Of a stretch of DNA of 64,000 bases, positions 34,370-44,007 are shown in pieces (position 1 is the first letter of the stretch; every line of letters begins with the position of its first letter). The notes under the pieces were generated by a model. It saw only the letters and a program-made list of their open reading frames with translations, was not told the origin of the DNA and did no database searches. This DNA is from Candidatus Peregrinibacteria bacterium RIFOXYA2_FULL_41_18 (lineage in GTDB: Bacteria; Patescibacteriota; Gracilibacteria; UBA1369; UBA12470): NCBI GenBank assembly GCA_001788795.1, contig MFXH01000003.1, positions 1-64,000 of the forward strand, in the 5' to 3' direction. A program made the position numbers and the translations under genes.

Positions 34370-35560
34370 CTATTCTAAGATCTTTGCTACAACCCCAGAA
34401 CCAACAGTTCGTCCACCTTCTCTGATAGCGAATCTTGTTCCTTCTGTTAATGCTATCGGGGCACCCAATGTGACAACCATCTTGATGTTGTCTCCCGGCA
34501 TAACCATTTCTACGCCAGCTGGTAATTCGATCTCACCAGTTACGTCAGTTGTTCTGATGTAGAACTGAGGCTTGTAACCTTTGAAGAATGGAGTATGACG
34601 TCCACCTTCTTCTTTTGTAAGTACATAAACCTCTGATTCGAATTTCGTATGAGGAGTGATTGAACCCGGCTTAGCAAGAACTTGTCCTCTTTCAATCTCT
34701 TCACGTTCGATACCTCTCATGAGAAGACCTACGTTATCTCCTGCTTGTCCCTCGTCCAATGTTTTCTTAAACATTTCTACACCTGTTACGACAACTTTTC
34801 TTGTGTCTTTTATACCAACCAATTCAACTTCATCATTTATGTGTACGATACCTTGATCGATACGACCCGTTGCAACAGTACCTCTTCCTTTAATAGAGAA
34901 TACGTCTTCAACCGACATCAAGAACGGTTTGTCGAGAATTCTCTTTGGTTCAGGGATGTATTCATCAAGAGTCTTGAGCAATTGCAAGATCGGTTCTGCG
35001 TCTGGACCTGCTGGGTTTTCAAGAGCCTTCAAAGCCGAACCCTTAATGATAGGAGTCTTGTCTCCAGGGAATTCATATTTTGTTAACAAATCGCGGATTT
35101 CCATTTCTGAAAGTTCTGCGATTTCAGGATCTGCAACGTCCATTTTGTTCATGAATACTACGATGTATGGAACGTTAACCTGACGAGCCAAAAGAATGTG
35201 TTCTCTTGTTTGAGGCATAGGGCCGTCTGCAGCAGATACAACGAGAATAGCGCCGTCCATTTGAGCAGCACCTGTAATCATGTTCTTAACGTAGTCGGCA
35301 TGTCCCGGACAGTCAACGTGAGCATAGTGTCTTTTGTCTGTCTCGTACTCTTGGTGAGAAGTAGCGATTGTAATACCGCGCTCTCTCTCTTCAGGAGCAT
35401 TATCGATTTTATCGAAAGGTATAAATTTATTTAGACCTCCGAATTTCTTTTCAGCTACGGCTGTAATTGCAGCTGTCAAAGTTGTCTTACCGTGGTCGAT
35501 GTGACCGATTGTACCAACGTTTACGTGTGGTTTTGTGCGTTGGAAAACTCCGTCTGTCAT
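34370..35560 (-). CDS. tuf: Elongation factor Tu
   Basis: 396 residues, normal. GTPase motifs: GHIDHGKTT with Lys25, DCPGHADY and NKMD. Delivers aminoacyl-tRNA to the A site. It lies in the str-like order fusA-tuf-rpsJ. The start follows an AT-rich stretch with no Shine-Dalgarno, notable for one of the most highly expressed genes of a cell. Confidence 0.98.
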   Translation of the reverse strand: MTDGVFQRTKPHVNVGTIGHIDHGKTTLTAAITAVAEKKFGGLNKFIPFDKIDNAPEERERGITIATSHQEYETDKRHYAHVDCPGHADYVKNMITGAAQMDGAILVVSAADGPMPQTREHILLARQVNVPYIVVFMNKMDVADPEIAELSEMEIRDLLTKYEFPGDKTPIIKGSALKALENPAGPDAEPILQLLKTLDEYIPEPKRILDKPFLMSVEDVFSIKGRGTVATGRIDQGIVHINDEVELVGIKDTRKVVVTGVEMFKKTLDEGQAGDNVGLLMRGIEREEIERGQVLAKPGSITPHTKFESEVYVLTKEEGGRHTPFFKGYKPQFYIRTTDVTGEIELPAGVEMVMPGDNIKMVVTLGAPIALTEGTRFAIREGGRTVGSGVVAKILE

Positions 35561-35598
35561 ACTTTTGGTTGTTAGAAAATTTTAACTTATGCGGGGAG

Positions 35599-35627
35599 AT
35601 TGTATTTGAAAGGGTGTCAAATTGCAA
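35599..35627 (-). promoter_or_regulatory. Candidate tuf promoter
   Basis: On the minus strand TTGCAA (35622-35627), 17 bp, TACAAT (35599-35604), about 40 bp upstream of the tuf start. A TTGACA also lies nearby, but with no -10 at the right distance. Confidence 0.4.
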
Positions 35628-35630
35628 GGA

Positions 35631-35670
35631 GAATTACAGAGTTACAGAATTGCAGAGTTGTAGAAAGCAG
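35631..35670 (+). repeat. Octad repeat (GAATTACA type) between fusA and tuf
   Basis: Five 8-bp units, GAATTACA, GAGTTACA, GAATTGCA, GAGTTGTA and GAAAGCAG. Same family as 63584-63631 and, inverted, 17571-17592. Confidence 0.85.
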
Positions 35671-35689
35671 ATTTGAGAAGGGGAGAGGC

Positions 35690-37798
35690 TTATTGTTTTA
35701 TGCCGCGTTCTTCCTTGATCTTTAGAGCTATGTTGTTTGGTACTTTTGAATAATGTCCAAGCTCCATAGTATATCCGGCGCGTCCTTGCGACATTGAACG
35801 AAGGTCTGTTGCATAGCCGAACATTTCCGAAAGTGGAATCAGAGCTTTGATAAATTTCACCATACCTCTCGTTCCCATCTCTTGGATTTGACCTCTCTTT
35901 GAATTGATATTTCCCATTACGTCTCCCATGTATTCTTCCGGAGTTGTAACTTCAACTCTCATGATAGGTTCAAGCAATACAGGATCTGCCGCCTTTGCGC
36001 CTTTTTGGAAAGCCATCGAGCCGGCGATTTTGAATGCCAATTCGGATGAGTCTACGTCATGGTAAGAACCGTCGTAAACTTCTACTTTTACATCCACTAC
36101 AGGATATCCTGCAACTACACCTCTTGTAAGCGATTCCTTGATACCCTTATCGATAGCAGGAATAAACTCTCTTGGGATTCTTCCTCCAACGACGGAGTTG
36201 ATAAATTCATAACCTTTTCCTGTTTCATTTGGTCCGACCCTGAGAAGTACATGACCATATTGACCATGACCACCTGTTTGCTTAACGTATTTTTCTTCAG
36301 CTTCGACTGTTTTTTGAATTGTTTCTCTGTATGCGACCTGAGGCTTACCTACATTGGCTTCAACCTTGAACTCTCTCTTAAGACGATCAACTATGATATC
36401 AAGATGGAGTTCGCCCATACCTGCGATAATAGTTTGACTGGTTTCTTCATCGCTTCTAACGCGGAATGTCGGATCTTCTTCGGCAAGCTTTTGAAGAGCG
36501 ATGCCCATTTTTTCCTGATCGGCTTTTGTCTTTGGCTCGATCGCTATATCGATAACCGGTTCAGGGAATTCGATTGATTCGAGGAGAATTGGATGTTTCT
36601 CGTCGCAAAGAGTGTTGCCTGTTAGTGTTTTCTTGAGACCCACAACTGCGGCGATATCTCCGGCTTTTACCTCTTTAATTTCCTCTCTGTGGTTTGCGTG
36701 CATTTGCACAAGACGACCAATTCTTTCTTTCTGCTGAGATGTTGTGTTGTAAACATAACTACCAGCTTCCAGCGTTCCCGAATAGACTCTTATGAAGGCG
36801 AGTTTTCCTATGAATGGATCTGTAGCGATTTTAAATGCCAAGGCTGAAAAAGGTGCATCGAATTTAGGTTCTCTCGGTTCCATTGCATCGTTGTCAGGAT
36901 TTTTGCCCATCATCGGAGGCACTTCAAGAGGGGAGGGCAAGTACTTGATTACTGCATCCAAAACCAATTGAAGACCTTTGTTTTGCAAAGCAGTTCCACA
37001 CATGATTGGGTAGAAATGGCGTGCAATTGTTCCGAGACGGATTCCCTTCTCCAGTTCTTCCGTAGTAAGCGTGTTTTTCTCTAAGTATATATTCATTAGA
37101 GACTCGTCGTTTTCGGCAACTTTTTCCATTAGGTTTTGTCGTGCTTGATCAACTTCTGCCTGCATTTCTGCCGGAATCTCTATCTCTATAATTTTTTCTC
37201 CGTTATCTCCTTCGAATGTGAACGCTTTTTTATGTACGAGATCAATTATTCCTCTGAACTCACTTTCTTGTCCTATAGGTAATTGAATAGGTATTGCGTC
37301 TTTTGAAAGCCTCTTAAGAATTGAATCGACGCTCATTTTGAAATCCGCGCCAATCTTATCCATTTTGTTAACGAAAGCGATTCTTGGTACGTTGTATTTT
37401 TCGGCTTGTCTCCATACTGTTTCAGATTGAGGCTCTACACCTTGCGAGCCGTCGAATACTGCAACACCTCCATCAAGAACGCGAAGCGATCTCTCTACTT
37501 CGGCCGTGAAGTCAACGTGTCCCGGAGTATCAATCAAGTTAATTCTATGAGTGTCAGTTGTGCCGAGCGGTGCCCAGAAACAGGTTGTTGCGGCTGATGT
37601 AATAGTAATACCTCTCTCTTGTTCTTGTTCCATCCAGTCCATAGTAGCTGCTCCTTCATGCACTTCTCCTATTTTGTGTATTTTTCCGGTATAAAAAAGG
37701 AATCTTTCGCTTACCGTTGTTTTTCCGGCATCGATGTGCGCGAAAATACCTATGTTTCTAAGTTTGTGCAGGTCTGTTACCGTGGGTTTGTCCGCCAT
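35690..37798 (-). CDS. fusA: Elongation factor G
   Basis: 702 residues, five-domain EF-G. GTPase motifs [17 protein letters not shown] and NKMD; domain IV has '[16 protein letters not shown]'. It drives translocation and, with RRF, ribosome recycling. Own promoter upstream (37856-37883). Confidence 0.98.
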   Translation of the reverse strand: MADKPTVTDLHKLRNIGIFAHIDAGKTTVSERFLFYTGKIHKIGEVHEGAATMDWMEQEQERGITITSAATTCFWAPLGTTDTHRINLIDTPGHVDFTAEVERSLRVLDGGVAVFDGSQGVEPQSETVWRQAEKYNVPRIAFVNKMDKIGADFKMSVDSILKRLSKDAIPIQLPIGQESEFRGIIDLVHKKAFTFEGDNGEKIIEIEIPAEMQAEVDQARQNLMEKVAENDESLMNIYLEKNTLTTEELEKGIRLGTIARHFYPIMCGTALQNKGLQLVLDAVIKYLPSPLEVPPMMGKNPDNDAMEPREPKFDAPFSALAFKIATDPFIGKLAFIRVYSGTLEAGSYVYNTTSQQKERIGRLVQMHANHREEIKEVKAGDIAAVVGLKKTLTGNTLCDEKHPILLESIEFPEPVIDIAIEPKTKADQEKMGIALQKLAEEDPTFRVRSDEETSQTIIAGMGELHLDIIVDRLKREFKVEANVGKPQVAYRETIQKTVEAEEKYVKQTGGHGQYGHVLLRVGPNETGKGYEFINSVVGGRIPREFIPAIDKGIKESLTRGVVAGYPVVDVKVEVYDGSYHDVDSSELAFKIAGSMAFQKGAKAADPVLLEPIMRVEVTTPEEYMGDVMGNINSKRGQIQEMGTRGMVKFIKALIPLSEMFGYATDLRSMSQGRAGYTMELGHYSKVPNNIALKIKEERGIKQ

Positions 37799-37820
37799 AT
37801 AAATTTTGGTTAATTAAAAA

Positions 37821-37854
37821 AGTCACAATGTGACTGAGTGACTGATTGCTGGAG
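37821..37854 (+). repeat. Palindrome and TGACTGAG octads in the fusA leader
   Basis: AGTCAC-AAT-GTGACT (37821-37835) is a perfect 6-bp inverted repeat with a 3-base loop. It runs into TGACTGAG, TGACTGAT and TGCTGGAG octads. All lie between the fusA -10 and its start codon, so they would be in the fusA 5' leader. Confidence 0.55.
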
Positions 37855-37855
37855 T

Positions 37856-37883
37856 ATTATATGGTGGAAAACCTTAAAGTCAA
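37856..37883 (-). promoter_or_regulatory. Promoter for fusA
   Basis: On the minus strand TTGACT (37878-37883), 16 bp, TATAAT (37856-37861). A full consensus -10 and a one-mismatch -35. Confidence 0.75.
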
Positions 37884-37989
37884 GGGAAGGGAATTTTTGC
37901 AAGCTTTCGATCCCGTGACGAGAATCAATGTCCCGTTATTGGTTCTCTCGAGCATGTATGATGCTCTCAAAAAGTATTTGGTGTTATAG
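37861..37989 (+). CDS. Possible 42-residue protein on the plus strand
   Basis: An ATG at 37861 reads MVENLKVKGREFLQAFDPVT and 22 further residues to a TAG. Composition and codons look plausible for coding DNA, but the frame overlaps the fusA promoter on the other strand and contains two hairpins (37920-37947 and 37950-37966), so the stretch may be purely regulatory. No family and no convincing promoter were seen. Confidence 0.2.
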   Translation: MVENLKVKGREFLQAFDPVTRINVPLLVLSSMYDALKKYLVL

Positions 37990-37990
37990 A

Positions 37991-38021
37991 AATAACAGGG
38001 TTCGTTCTGCTCTCTGTTATT
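37991..38021 (-). terminator. Stem-loop at the lipoprotein gene end
   Basis: AATAACAG (37991-37998) pairs with CTGTTATT (38014-38021), an 8-bp stem with a 15-base loop that spans the lipoprotein stop codon. Only a short T-rich tail follows, so it is a weak or non-classical terminator. Confidence 0.35.
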
Positions 38022-38517
38022 CAGCATATTGCTCCAGAATATCCGCTAATTTATTATTCGACTCGATGAGGGCGTTGTAGTTTTCGTAAATTTCCGTGTC
38101 GTATTTGCTGACTGACTCTAGGTCTGTTTTATAATCACCGGACTTATAATAATTAAGCATTTGGGAATATACAGTTAGACATTTTCCCGAAGCTGAAATG
38201 TAAATCGCCAACTCTTCTTCCACTACTGTTTCTTGTTCAAGGCTCTTGCTTGTTAAAGATAGAAGAGATGGAATTTTCTCAGACTCTTCTGTGGCTTTTT
38301 CCAATGCCGATTCCATTGCCACTGTGTCCAATTCCGTTTGTTCCGTTACTATTTCAGGGATGCTTGAGTCGTAAGCTGTTATGGTCTCTTTTATTAGGCT
38401 TGAATTTGAGTCCAGAGTTTGGGCAATTTCGTTATTATATTCTATTGCCGAAAGTTCCCCGCATCCGGCTAGCGAGAGTATGAATATTGGTAAAAGTGCG
38501 ATTTGTATTTTTTTCAT
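38017..38517 (-). CDS. Small lipoprotein inserted between rpsG and fusA
   Basis: 166 residues from the chosen start (MKKIQIALLPIFILSLAGCG). It is a lipoprotein: basic start, hydrophobic core, lipobox LAGC with Cys19. Twelve residues of open frame upstream are disregarded because they precede the signal peptide. The rest is a soluble, Glu/Ser-rich, probably helical domain with no recognised family. The location is odd, since rpsG-fusA is normally uninterrupted; it has its own downstream hairpin and fusA its own promoter. Confidence 0.75.
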   Translation of the reverse strand: MKKIQIALLPIFILSLAGCGELSAIEYNNEIAQTLDSNSSLIKETITAYDSSIPEIVTEQTELDTVAMESALEKATEESEKIPSLLSLTSKSLEQETVVEEELAIYISASGKCLTVYSQMLNYYKSGDYKTDLESVSKYDTEIYENYNALIESNNKLADILEQYAE

Positions 38518-38539
38518 GTTTTTGTGTTTAGTAAGGAGC

Positions 38540-38582
38540 AAGACACAAGACACAGATAGCAGAAAAGATTGTAGATCGCAAG
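38540..38582 (+). repeat. Heptad repeat (AAGACAC type) upstream of the lipoprotein gene
   Basis: AAGACAC twice, then AGATAGC, AGAAAAG and more diverged units. The first three match the run at 8434-8454 after pyrD. Confidence 0.75.
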
Positions 38583-38610
38583 TCAGGCTGTTGTTTGGGT
38601 GACCTGTGTT

Positions 38611-39066
38611 CTAGTATTTTGCGAAATGAGCGAAAGCCTTGTTAGCTTGAGCCATCTTGTGTGCGTCTTCTTTCTTTTTTATAGCTGTTCCCTGTTGGTT
38701 GGCAGCATCCATTAATTCCAATGCTAGCTTGTTTGCCATTTTCATTCCTTTTTTTGCCCTTGAGGCTTCAAGGATCCATCTGAAAGCAAGCATGGTTTGT
38801 CTTCCCGGTTTAACTTCGATAGGTATTTGGTAAACAGCTCCGCCAATTCTCTTAGGCCTTACCTCCATTGCAGGTTTTACGTTTTCAATTGCTCGTTCGA
38901 ATATTTGTTCAGGATTTTTTCCGCCTTTTTTCTTAAGTTCTTCAAGCATATCTGCGAAAATTCTTCGGGCTACTGTTTTCTTTCCTCTCTTCATAACGTA
39001 ATTAACGAACTTCTCTTGAAGAGGAGTTGAACCGTCCGGTATATATGTACATTTTTTTTGTCCCAT
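38611..39066 (-). CDS. rpsG: Ribosomal protein uS7
   Basis: 151 residues. 'NYVMKRGKKTVARRIFADML' type segment, VRPKRIGGAVYQIPIEV and the C-terminal HKMAQANKAFAHFAKY are family features. It nucleates 30S head assembly. It follows rpsL by 48 bp. Confidence 0.97.
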   Translation of the reverse strand: MGQKKCTYIPDGSTPLQEKFVNYVMKRGKKTVARRIFADMLEELKKKGGKNPEQIFERAIENVKPAMEVRPKRIGGAVYQIPIEVKPGRQTMLAFRWILEASRAKKGMKMANKLALELMDAANQQGTAIKKKEDAHKMAQANKAFAHFAKY

Positions 39067-39113
39067 GATTGATAGTAGTTGGTATAAAGTATTAAGTATT
39101 ATGCGATGCGCCT

Positions 39114-39527
39114 TTATTTCTTCGGTCTTTTAGCTCCGTATTTTGAGCGTCCTTGTTTGCGGCCATCAACTCCTTGAGTATCCATCGTGCCTCTTATGAT
39201 GTGGTATTTAACACCCGGCAAGTCCTTAACGCGTCCTCCTCTTACCGTTACGATTGAGTGTTCTTGCAAATTATGTCCTTCTCCTGGGATATATGCAATT
39301 ACCATTTCACCATTAGTCAGTCTTACTGTTGCAACTTTTCTCAAAGCCGAGTTAGGCTTTTTAGGCGTTTTCGTAGTTACCTTTACGCAGACTCCGCGCT
39401 TTTGAGGGCATGGTAGTGCTACTGGAGCGTTCTTCAAGTTGTTTGCAATTAATTGCAGCGCTGGAGATTTGCTCTTTTTGATTTTCTTCCTTCGTCCTTT
39501 TCTGACTAGTTGGTTTATTGTTGGCAT
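39114..39527 (-). CDS. rpsL: Ribosomal protein uS12
   Basis: 137 residues from [12 protein letters not shown], the universal family start; 19 open codons upstream are ignored. [20 protein letters not shown] and [19 protein letters not shown] are intact, including the decoding-site lysines where streptomycin resistance arises. It starts the str-type segment after rpoC. Confidence 0.97.
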   Translation of the reverse strand: MPTINQLVRKGRRKKIKKSKSPALQLIANNLKNAPVALPCPQKRGVCVKVTTKTPKKPNSALRKVATVRLTNGEMVIAYIPGEGHNLQEHSIVTVRGGRVKDLPGVKYHIIRGTMDTQGVDGRKQGRSKYGAKRPKK

Positions 39528-39549
39528 GTGTATTAGATATGTATATGGG

Positions 39550-39646
39550 GATTGCGTTCGCAATCTGGCTATAATAAGGCGCAAATGAGCGCTTTGCTTC
39601 CTTTGCGCTGGCTGGGGAACTTTATACTATTTTTTTCTTGAGTGCA
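39550..39646 (-). promoter_or_regulatory. rpsL promoter candidate and two-hairpin leader
   Basis: On the minus strand TTGCAC (39641-39646) and TATAAA (39620-39625) are 15 bp apart, a little short. The leader then contains a 7-bp stem GCGCAAA/TTTGCGC (39579-39585 with 39601-39607) and GATTGC-GTTC-GCAATC (39550-39565). It may be an S7/S12-type control site or simply structured spacer. Confidence 0.4.
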
Positions 39647-39653
39647 AGATTTT

Positions 39654-42600
39654 TTATTCTTGTCCAATTCTTTTTCTAAAAATCGCTCCTGCCGGAATTA
39701 ATTTACCGATGATTACATTCTCCTTCAATCCTCTTAATTCATCTACGCGTTTGGTTGTTGATGCTTCGACCAGTACGCGGATTGTTTCTTGGAATGACGC
39801 TGCCGATAGCCAGCTTGAAGTATGTAGAGCAATTCTTGTAAGACCAAGCAATAGTCTTTCTGTTTCTGCCGGACGTTTTCCCGCTTTCTTCATTTTCTCA
39901 TTTGCCTTTTCAACCTTGATTGAATCTACGATTTCTCCTGTTAGGAAGTCTGTATCGCCAGAGTCTATGATTCTTGTTTTTGAGAACATTTGTCTTATGA
40001 TGATTTCAATATGCTTGTCGTTAATCGTTTGACCCTGTGAAGCGTAGATGCTTTGTACTTCGGACATGATGTATTTTTGCACCACATAGAGTTCTGTAAG
40101 CTTCTGAAGATCTCTCAAGTTGATATGGCCTGAAGTTAGGGGAGTTCCGACTGTTATCATTTCGCCATTCTTAACTTTCAAGGTTCTGTTGCTTGGGATT
40201 TCGTAAACTTTTTCTACGGTTCCTTCGCTTAAAATTACAATTGTAGTTTTTGTAATTTTTTGAACAGTACCTTTACCTTCAGTTCGCAATTCTTGTTTTT
40301 TCGTCTTGTTAACTGCTATCACTTCACCTTCTTTCACTTTGTCGCCTTCTTTTATGTTTAACTTGAAGTTCTTACTGATATGGTAAATCAGTTCGATTGG
40401 ATCTGTGCTTACTATGCGGACTTCGTTTGTTGCTACTTTGTGCTTGATCTTAACTTTTCCTGCAACTTCGCTTATTACAGCTGGTGATTTAGGAGGTCGT
40501 GCTTCAAACAACTCTTCAACGCGAGTCAAACCTTGTGTGATATCCGATTCGCCGGCGACACCACCCATGTGGAATGTTCTCATGGTTAGCTGAGTACCCG
40601 GCTCGCCGATACTCTGTGCCGCGATAATACCGACAGCTGTTCCGAAGTCTACAGTCTTGTTCGTTCCCAAGTCTCTGCCATAACATTTCTGGCAAATACC
40701 ATCTTCTGTTTTACAGGTCATGACGGATCTTACAGATACTTGTTCGACGTCATTGTTCATGATTACCTTGATCTCATTGTTTCCTATTTGTTCGCCTTTT
40801 TTGATTAATACTTCACCTGTTTTTGGGTGTACTACATGTTCAGCAAGAGTTCGTCCATATATTCTGTTTTCGAACGCCTCACCGATTCTTTCACTCTCTG
40901 CTTCAGTGATGCAATGTTTGTGATTAGATCCGCAATCTACTTCCTTGATAATGATATCTTGAACCGCGTCGACAAGACGGCGAGTAAGGTAACCTGCTTC
41001 AGCTGTTTTCAAAGCTGTATCTGACTTACCTTTTCTACCTCCGTGAGTGGCAATGAAGTATTCCAAGATTGTGAAACCTTCTTTCAAGCTGGACTTAACA
41101 GGAAGTTCGATAGTCTTACCGGCCGGATTAGCCACGAGACCTTTCATACCGCAGAGCTGAGTAATCTGTCCCCAGTTACCTCTGGCCTGAGAGTCGATCA
41201 TATAGAAAATATCGTTGTTCTCGTTGAATGTACTTACCATTGCTGTTGTTATGTCTGCTTTTGCTCGAGACCAAATTTTGATTGTGTTGTTGTATCGTTC
41301 ATCTTCAGTTACGAGACCTTTCCAATATTGATTGTTGATTTTTCTTACTATTTCATCTGCAGTTTCAACGATCTTGGCTTTTTCTTTCGGGATTTGCATG
41401 TCTGTACTTGCAATAGATAGGCCTGAAAGAGTTGCATATTTAAATCCTATGTTCTTAATGTCGTCTGCAAGAAGTGCTGTTTTTGCAGGTCCGGCTTTTT
41501 CAAGAGATTCAGTGATCAAGTTCTTGAGATCTCCTTTTTTCATTACTTTATTCTTGTACTCGAGTTCGGTTGGAATTATTTGATTGAAAAGCACGCGTCC
41601 TACGGATGTTTCAATGATTTTTTCGTTTATTCTTACCTTTACGATTGCTTGCAAATGGATATTGCCAAGTTCGTAATGAAGTATCGCTTCTTCTGCATTT
41701 CCGAATACCATTCCTTCGCCTTTCTTGCCTTTGTGTATTTGAGTTAGATAGTAACAGCCGAGTACCATATCTTGAGCGGCATTGATGATAGGTCCGCCTG
41801 ATGATGGCTTGAGCAAGTTGCTTGTAGAAGCCATAATTGTCCTTGCTTCATCTTGAGCTGATTTCGAAAGAGGAATATGTACAGCCATCTGATCTCCATC
41901 GAAGTCGGCGTTGAAAGCGGCGCATACGAGAGGATGAACCTGAATAGCTTTACCTTCTACCAAGACCGGTTGAAAAGCTTGGATACCAAGTCTGTGAAGC
42001 GTTGGAGCGCGGTTTAAGAGGACATAATGTCCTATTGTTACTTCTTCAAGAATATCCCATACTTCTTTTTTGCCCGACATAATGAGTTTTTCCGCATTCT
42101 TGATGTTATGAGCGAGGTTGTCTTTTATAAGTCTGCCGATTACGAATGGTTTGAAAAGTTCAAGAGCCATTGTTTTCGGAAGTCCACATTGATTCAATTT
42201 CAATTTAGGACCGACGACGATTACGGAACGACCTGAGAAGTCCACGCGTTTACCAAGCAAGTTTTGTCTGAAACGACCTTGTTTGCCTTTTAACATATCC
42301 GATAGGGAACGGAGTTTTCTCTTATCTCCCGTGTTGAATACAGTTTTTCCTTGTCGCGCGGAGTTGTTGATAAGAGTATCTACGGCTTCTTGAAGCATAC
42401 GTTTTTCATTTCGGCAGATTACTTCAGGAGCGCCGATTGCCATAAGTTTTTTCAAACGGTTGTTTCTGTTGATTACCCTTCTATATAAATCGTTCAAGTC
42501 AGATGCTGCGAATCTTCCTCCGTCCAATTGAACCATAGGTCTTAGATCCGGTGGAATTACAGGAAGAATTGTCATCACCATCCATTCCGGCTTGATTCCC

Positions 42601-43469
42601 GCTTTAAGCAAACTTGCTACAAGTTTTGCTCGTTTGATAAGTTTCTTCTTTTTTTGACCGCCCGCTTTTACGATTTCTTTTAACAAATCTTCTTCCAGCT
42701 TCTTCAATTCAACATTCTTGATAATATCCCTGATAGCTTCCGCTCCGGTATTCGCCTTGAAAAGATGACCGAATTTCATAGACATGTCTCTATATTGAAG
42801 TTCGGATAGGACTGCGCCTACGTGCAAACTTGCCAAATCTTCTTTGGCTTTTTGATGTTGTCCGATAAGCTCATCCGATTTTGAAGCCGCTTCTTTCTCT
42901 ATTTCTTCGATTTTCTTTGCTTTTAATTCCTTTGCAATTTCTTTAGATTTCTCGATTTCCTTTGTTTTTTCTGCGTATTCTTTCTTGATTTTCTGCTTGT
43001 AGTTTTTGAATTCATCTTTCAATTGTTCTTCAGACTCCTTCTTGGTTTTTTCATCAACTTGAGTGACTATATAAGCTGCGAAATATACAACCTGTTCAAT
43101 AGTTTTTACCGGTAAATCCAAGAGCAAGCCGATACGGCTCGGTGTGGATCTCAAAAACCAAATATGAGTTACTGGTACCGCCAACTTGATATGTCCCATG
43201 CGTTCGCGTCTTACGATTGAGCGAGTTACTTCGACTCCGCATTTTTCGCATATTACGCCTTTGTACCTGATGCGCTTGTATTTTCCGCAATAACATTCCC
43301 AGTTTTTCGTTGGACCGAAAATCTTTTCGCAGAAAAGACCGTCTTTTTCCGGTTTTTGAGTGCGATAATTGATAGTTTCCGGTTTTTTGATTTCACCATG
43401 TGACCAGGACAAAATTTGTTCCGGCGATGCGACTGAAATCGCTATGGTGTCGAAGGTTGTATGTTTCAT
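39654..43469 (-). CDS. rpoC: RNA polymerase beta' subunit
   Basis: 1271 residues. The catalytic [12 protein letters not shown] that holds Mg2+ is present, as are the N-terminal zinc site (ECYCGKY and CEKCG) and the second zinc site near the [11 protein letters not shown] segment. A lysine/glutamate-rich coiled insert lies near 130-200. Separated from rpoB by ssb. Confidence 0.98.
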   Translation of the reverse strand: MKHTTFDTIAISVASPEQILSWSHGEIKKPETINYRTQKPEKDGLFCEKIFGPTKNWECYCGKYKRIRYKGVICEKCGVEVTRSIVRRERMGHIKLAVPVTHIWFLRSTPSRIGLLLDLPVKTIEQVVYFAAYIVTQVDEKTKKESEEQLKDEFKNYKQKIKKEYAEKTKEIEKSKEIAKELKAKKIEEIEKEAASKSDELIGQHQKAKEDLASLHVGAVLSELQYRDMSMKFGHLFKANTGAEAIRDIIKNVELKKLEEDLLKEIVKAGGQKKKKLIKRAKLVASLLKAGIKPEWMVMTILPVIPPDLRPMVQLDGGRFAASDLNDLYRRVINRNNRLKKLMAIGAPEVICRNEKRMLQEAVDTLINNSARQGKTVFNTGDKRKLRSLSDMLKGKQGRFRQNLLGKRVDFSGRSVIVVGPKLKLNQCGLPKTMALELFKPFVIGRLIKDNLAHNIKNAEKLIMSGKKEVWDILEEVTIGHYVLLNRAPTLHRLGIQAFQPVLVEGKAIQVHPLVCAAFNADFDGDQMAVHIPLSKSAQDEARTIMASTSNLLKPSSGGPIINAAQDMVLGCYYLTQIHKGKKGEGMVFGNAEEAILHYELGNIHLQAIVKVRINEKIIETSVGRVLFNQIIPTELEYKNKVMKKGDLKNLITESLEKAGPAKTALLADDIKNIGFKYATLSGLSIASTDMQIPKEKAKIVETADEIVRKINNQYWKGLVTEDERYNNTIKIWSRAKADITTAMVSTFNENNDIFYMIDSQARGNWGQITQLCGMKGLVANPAGKTIELPVKSSLKEGFTILEYFIATHGGRKGKSDTALKTAEAGYLTRRLVDAVQDIIIKEVDCGSNHKHCITEAESERIGEAFENRIYGRTLAEHVVHPKTGEVLIKKGEQIGNNEIKVIMNNDVEQVSVRSVMTCKTEDGICQKCYGRDLGTNKTVDFGTAVGIIAAQSIGEPGTQLTMRTFHMGGVAGESDITQGLTRVEELFEARPPKSPAVISEVAGKVKIKHKVATNEVRIVSTDPIELIYHISKNFKLNIKEGDKVKEGEVIAVNKTKKQELRTEGKGTVQKITKTTIVILSEGTVEKVYEIPSNRTLKVKNGEMITVGTPLTSGHINLRDLQKLTELYVVQKYIMSEVQSIYASQGQTINDKHIEIIIRQMFSKTRIIDSGDTDFLTGEIVDSIKVEKANEKMKKAGKRPAETERLLLGLTRIALHTSSWLSAASFQETIRVLVEASTTKRVDELRGLKENVIIGKLIPAGAIFRKRIGQE

Positions 43470-43477
43470 ATGTGGAT

Positions 43478-43526
43478 AAGAGATAAAAGATTAAAGATAA
43501 AAGATTGAAGACTAAAGACTAAAGAC
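43478..43526 (+). repeat. Seven heptads (AAAGATA type) between rpoC and ssb
   Basis: Seven consecutive 7-bp units from AAGAGAT to TAAAGAC, the most regular array in the window. It fills the gap between the rpoC start codon and ssb and runs over the ssb stop. Confidence 0.9.
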
Positions 43527-43974
43527 CCAGGTCCATGTCGATTTTTTCATTTTCTGGGGCAGGTTCGTTAGATGCGGATTGATCTTCTTCCGATATTACT
43601 GCGTTTTCTTCTGACGGAACATAATCTTCTTCGCCGTCCTTCATTCTTTTTTCAAGCATGATCAAATCTTGAACTATAATTTCGGTTTTGAATTTCTTTA
43701 CTCCTTCAGGAGTTGTCCAGTTTCTGGTTTTCAGATAGCCTTCAATGTATAAAAGCTTTCCTTTTCTTACATATTTTTCACAAATTTCAGCTAGGCGCGA
43801 CCATGCCACAAGTTCATGAAATTCCGCCATGCTGTGCTGTTCGTTGCTTGAGGTGATCCATCTTCTATTTGTTGCAAGACCGAATGTGCATACGGCTTGT
43901 CCGTTTTCAGTTTGGCGGACTTGGGGATCTCTCGTTACGTTACCTATTAAGATTACTTTGTTTACGCTTCGCAT
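43519..43974 (-). CDS. ssb: Single-stranded DNA-binding protein
   Basis: 151 residues. An OB-fold of about 110 residues (MRSVNKVILIGNVTRDPQVR, FGLATNRRW, 'EICEKYVRKGKLLYIEGYLK') is followed by an acidic tail. The tail ends MDLGL rather than the classical DDDIPF, so interactions with SSB partners could differ. It lies between rpoB and rpoC, an unusual place. Confidence 0.95.
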   Translation of the reverse strand: MRSVNKVILIGNVTRDPQVRQTENGQAVCTFGLATNRRWITSSNEQHSMAEFHELVAWSRLAEICEKYVRKGKLLYIEGYLKTRNWTTPEGVKKFKTEIIVQDLIMLEKRMKDGEEDYVPSEENAVISEEDQSASNEPAPENEKIDMDLGL

Positions 43975-44007
43975 ATGTTATAGACATTAGAGATTACAAA
44001 GGGTGTG

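Noticed and set aside
39528-39584. 19-residue N-terminal extension of S12
   Set aside because: [11 protein letters not shown] is the universal S12 start; the extension reads through the leader hairpin region.
43478-43526. CRISPR-like array
   Set aside because: The units are 7 bp and contiguous, without spacers; no cas genes are present.
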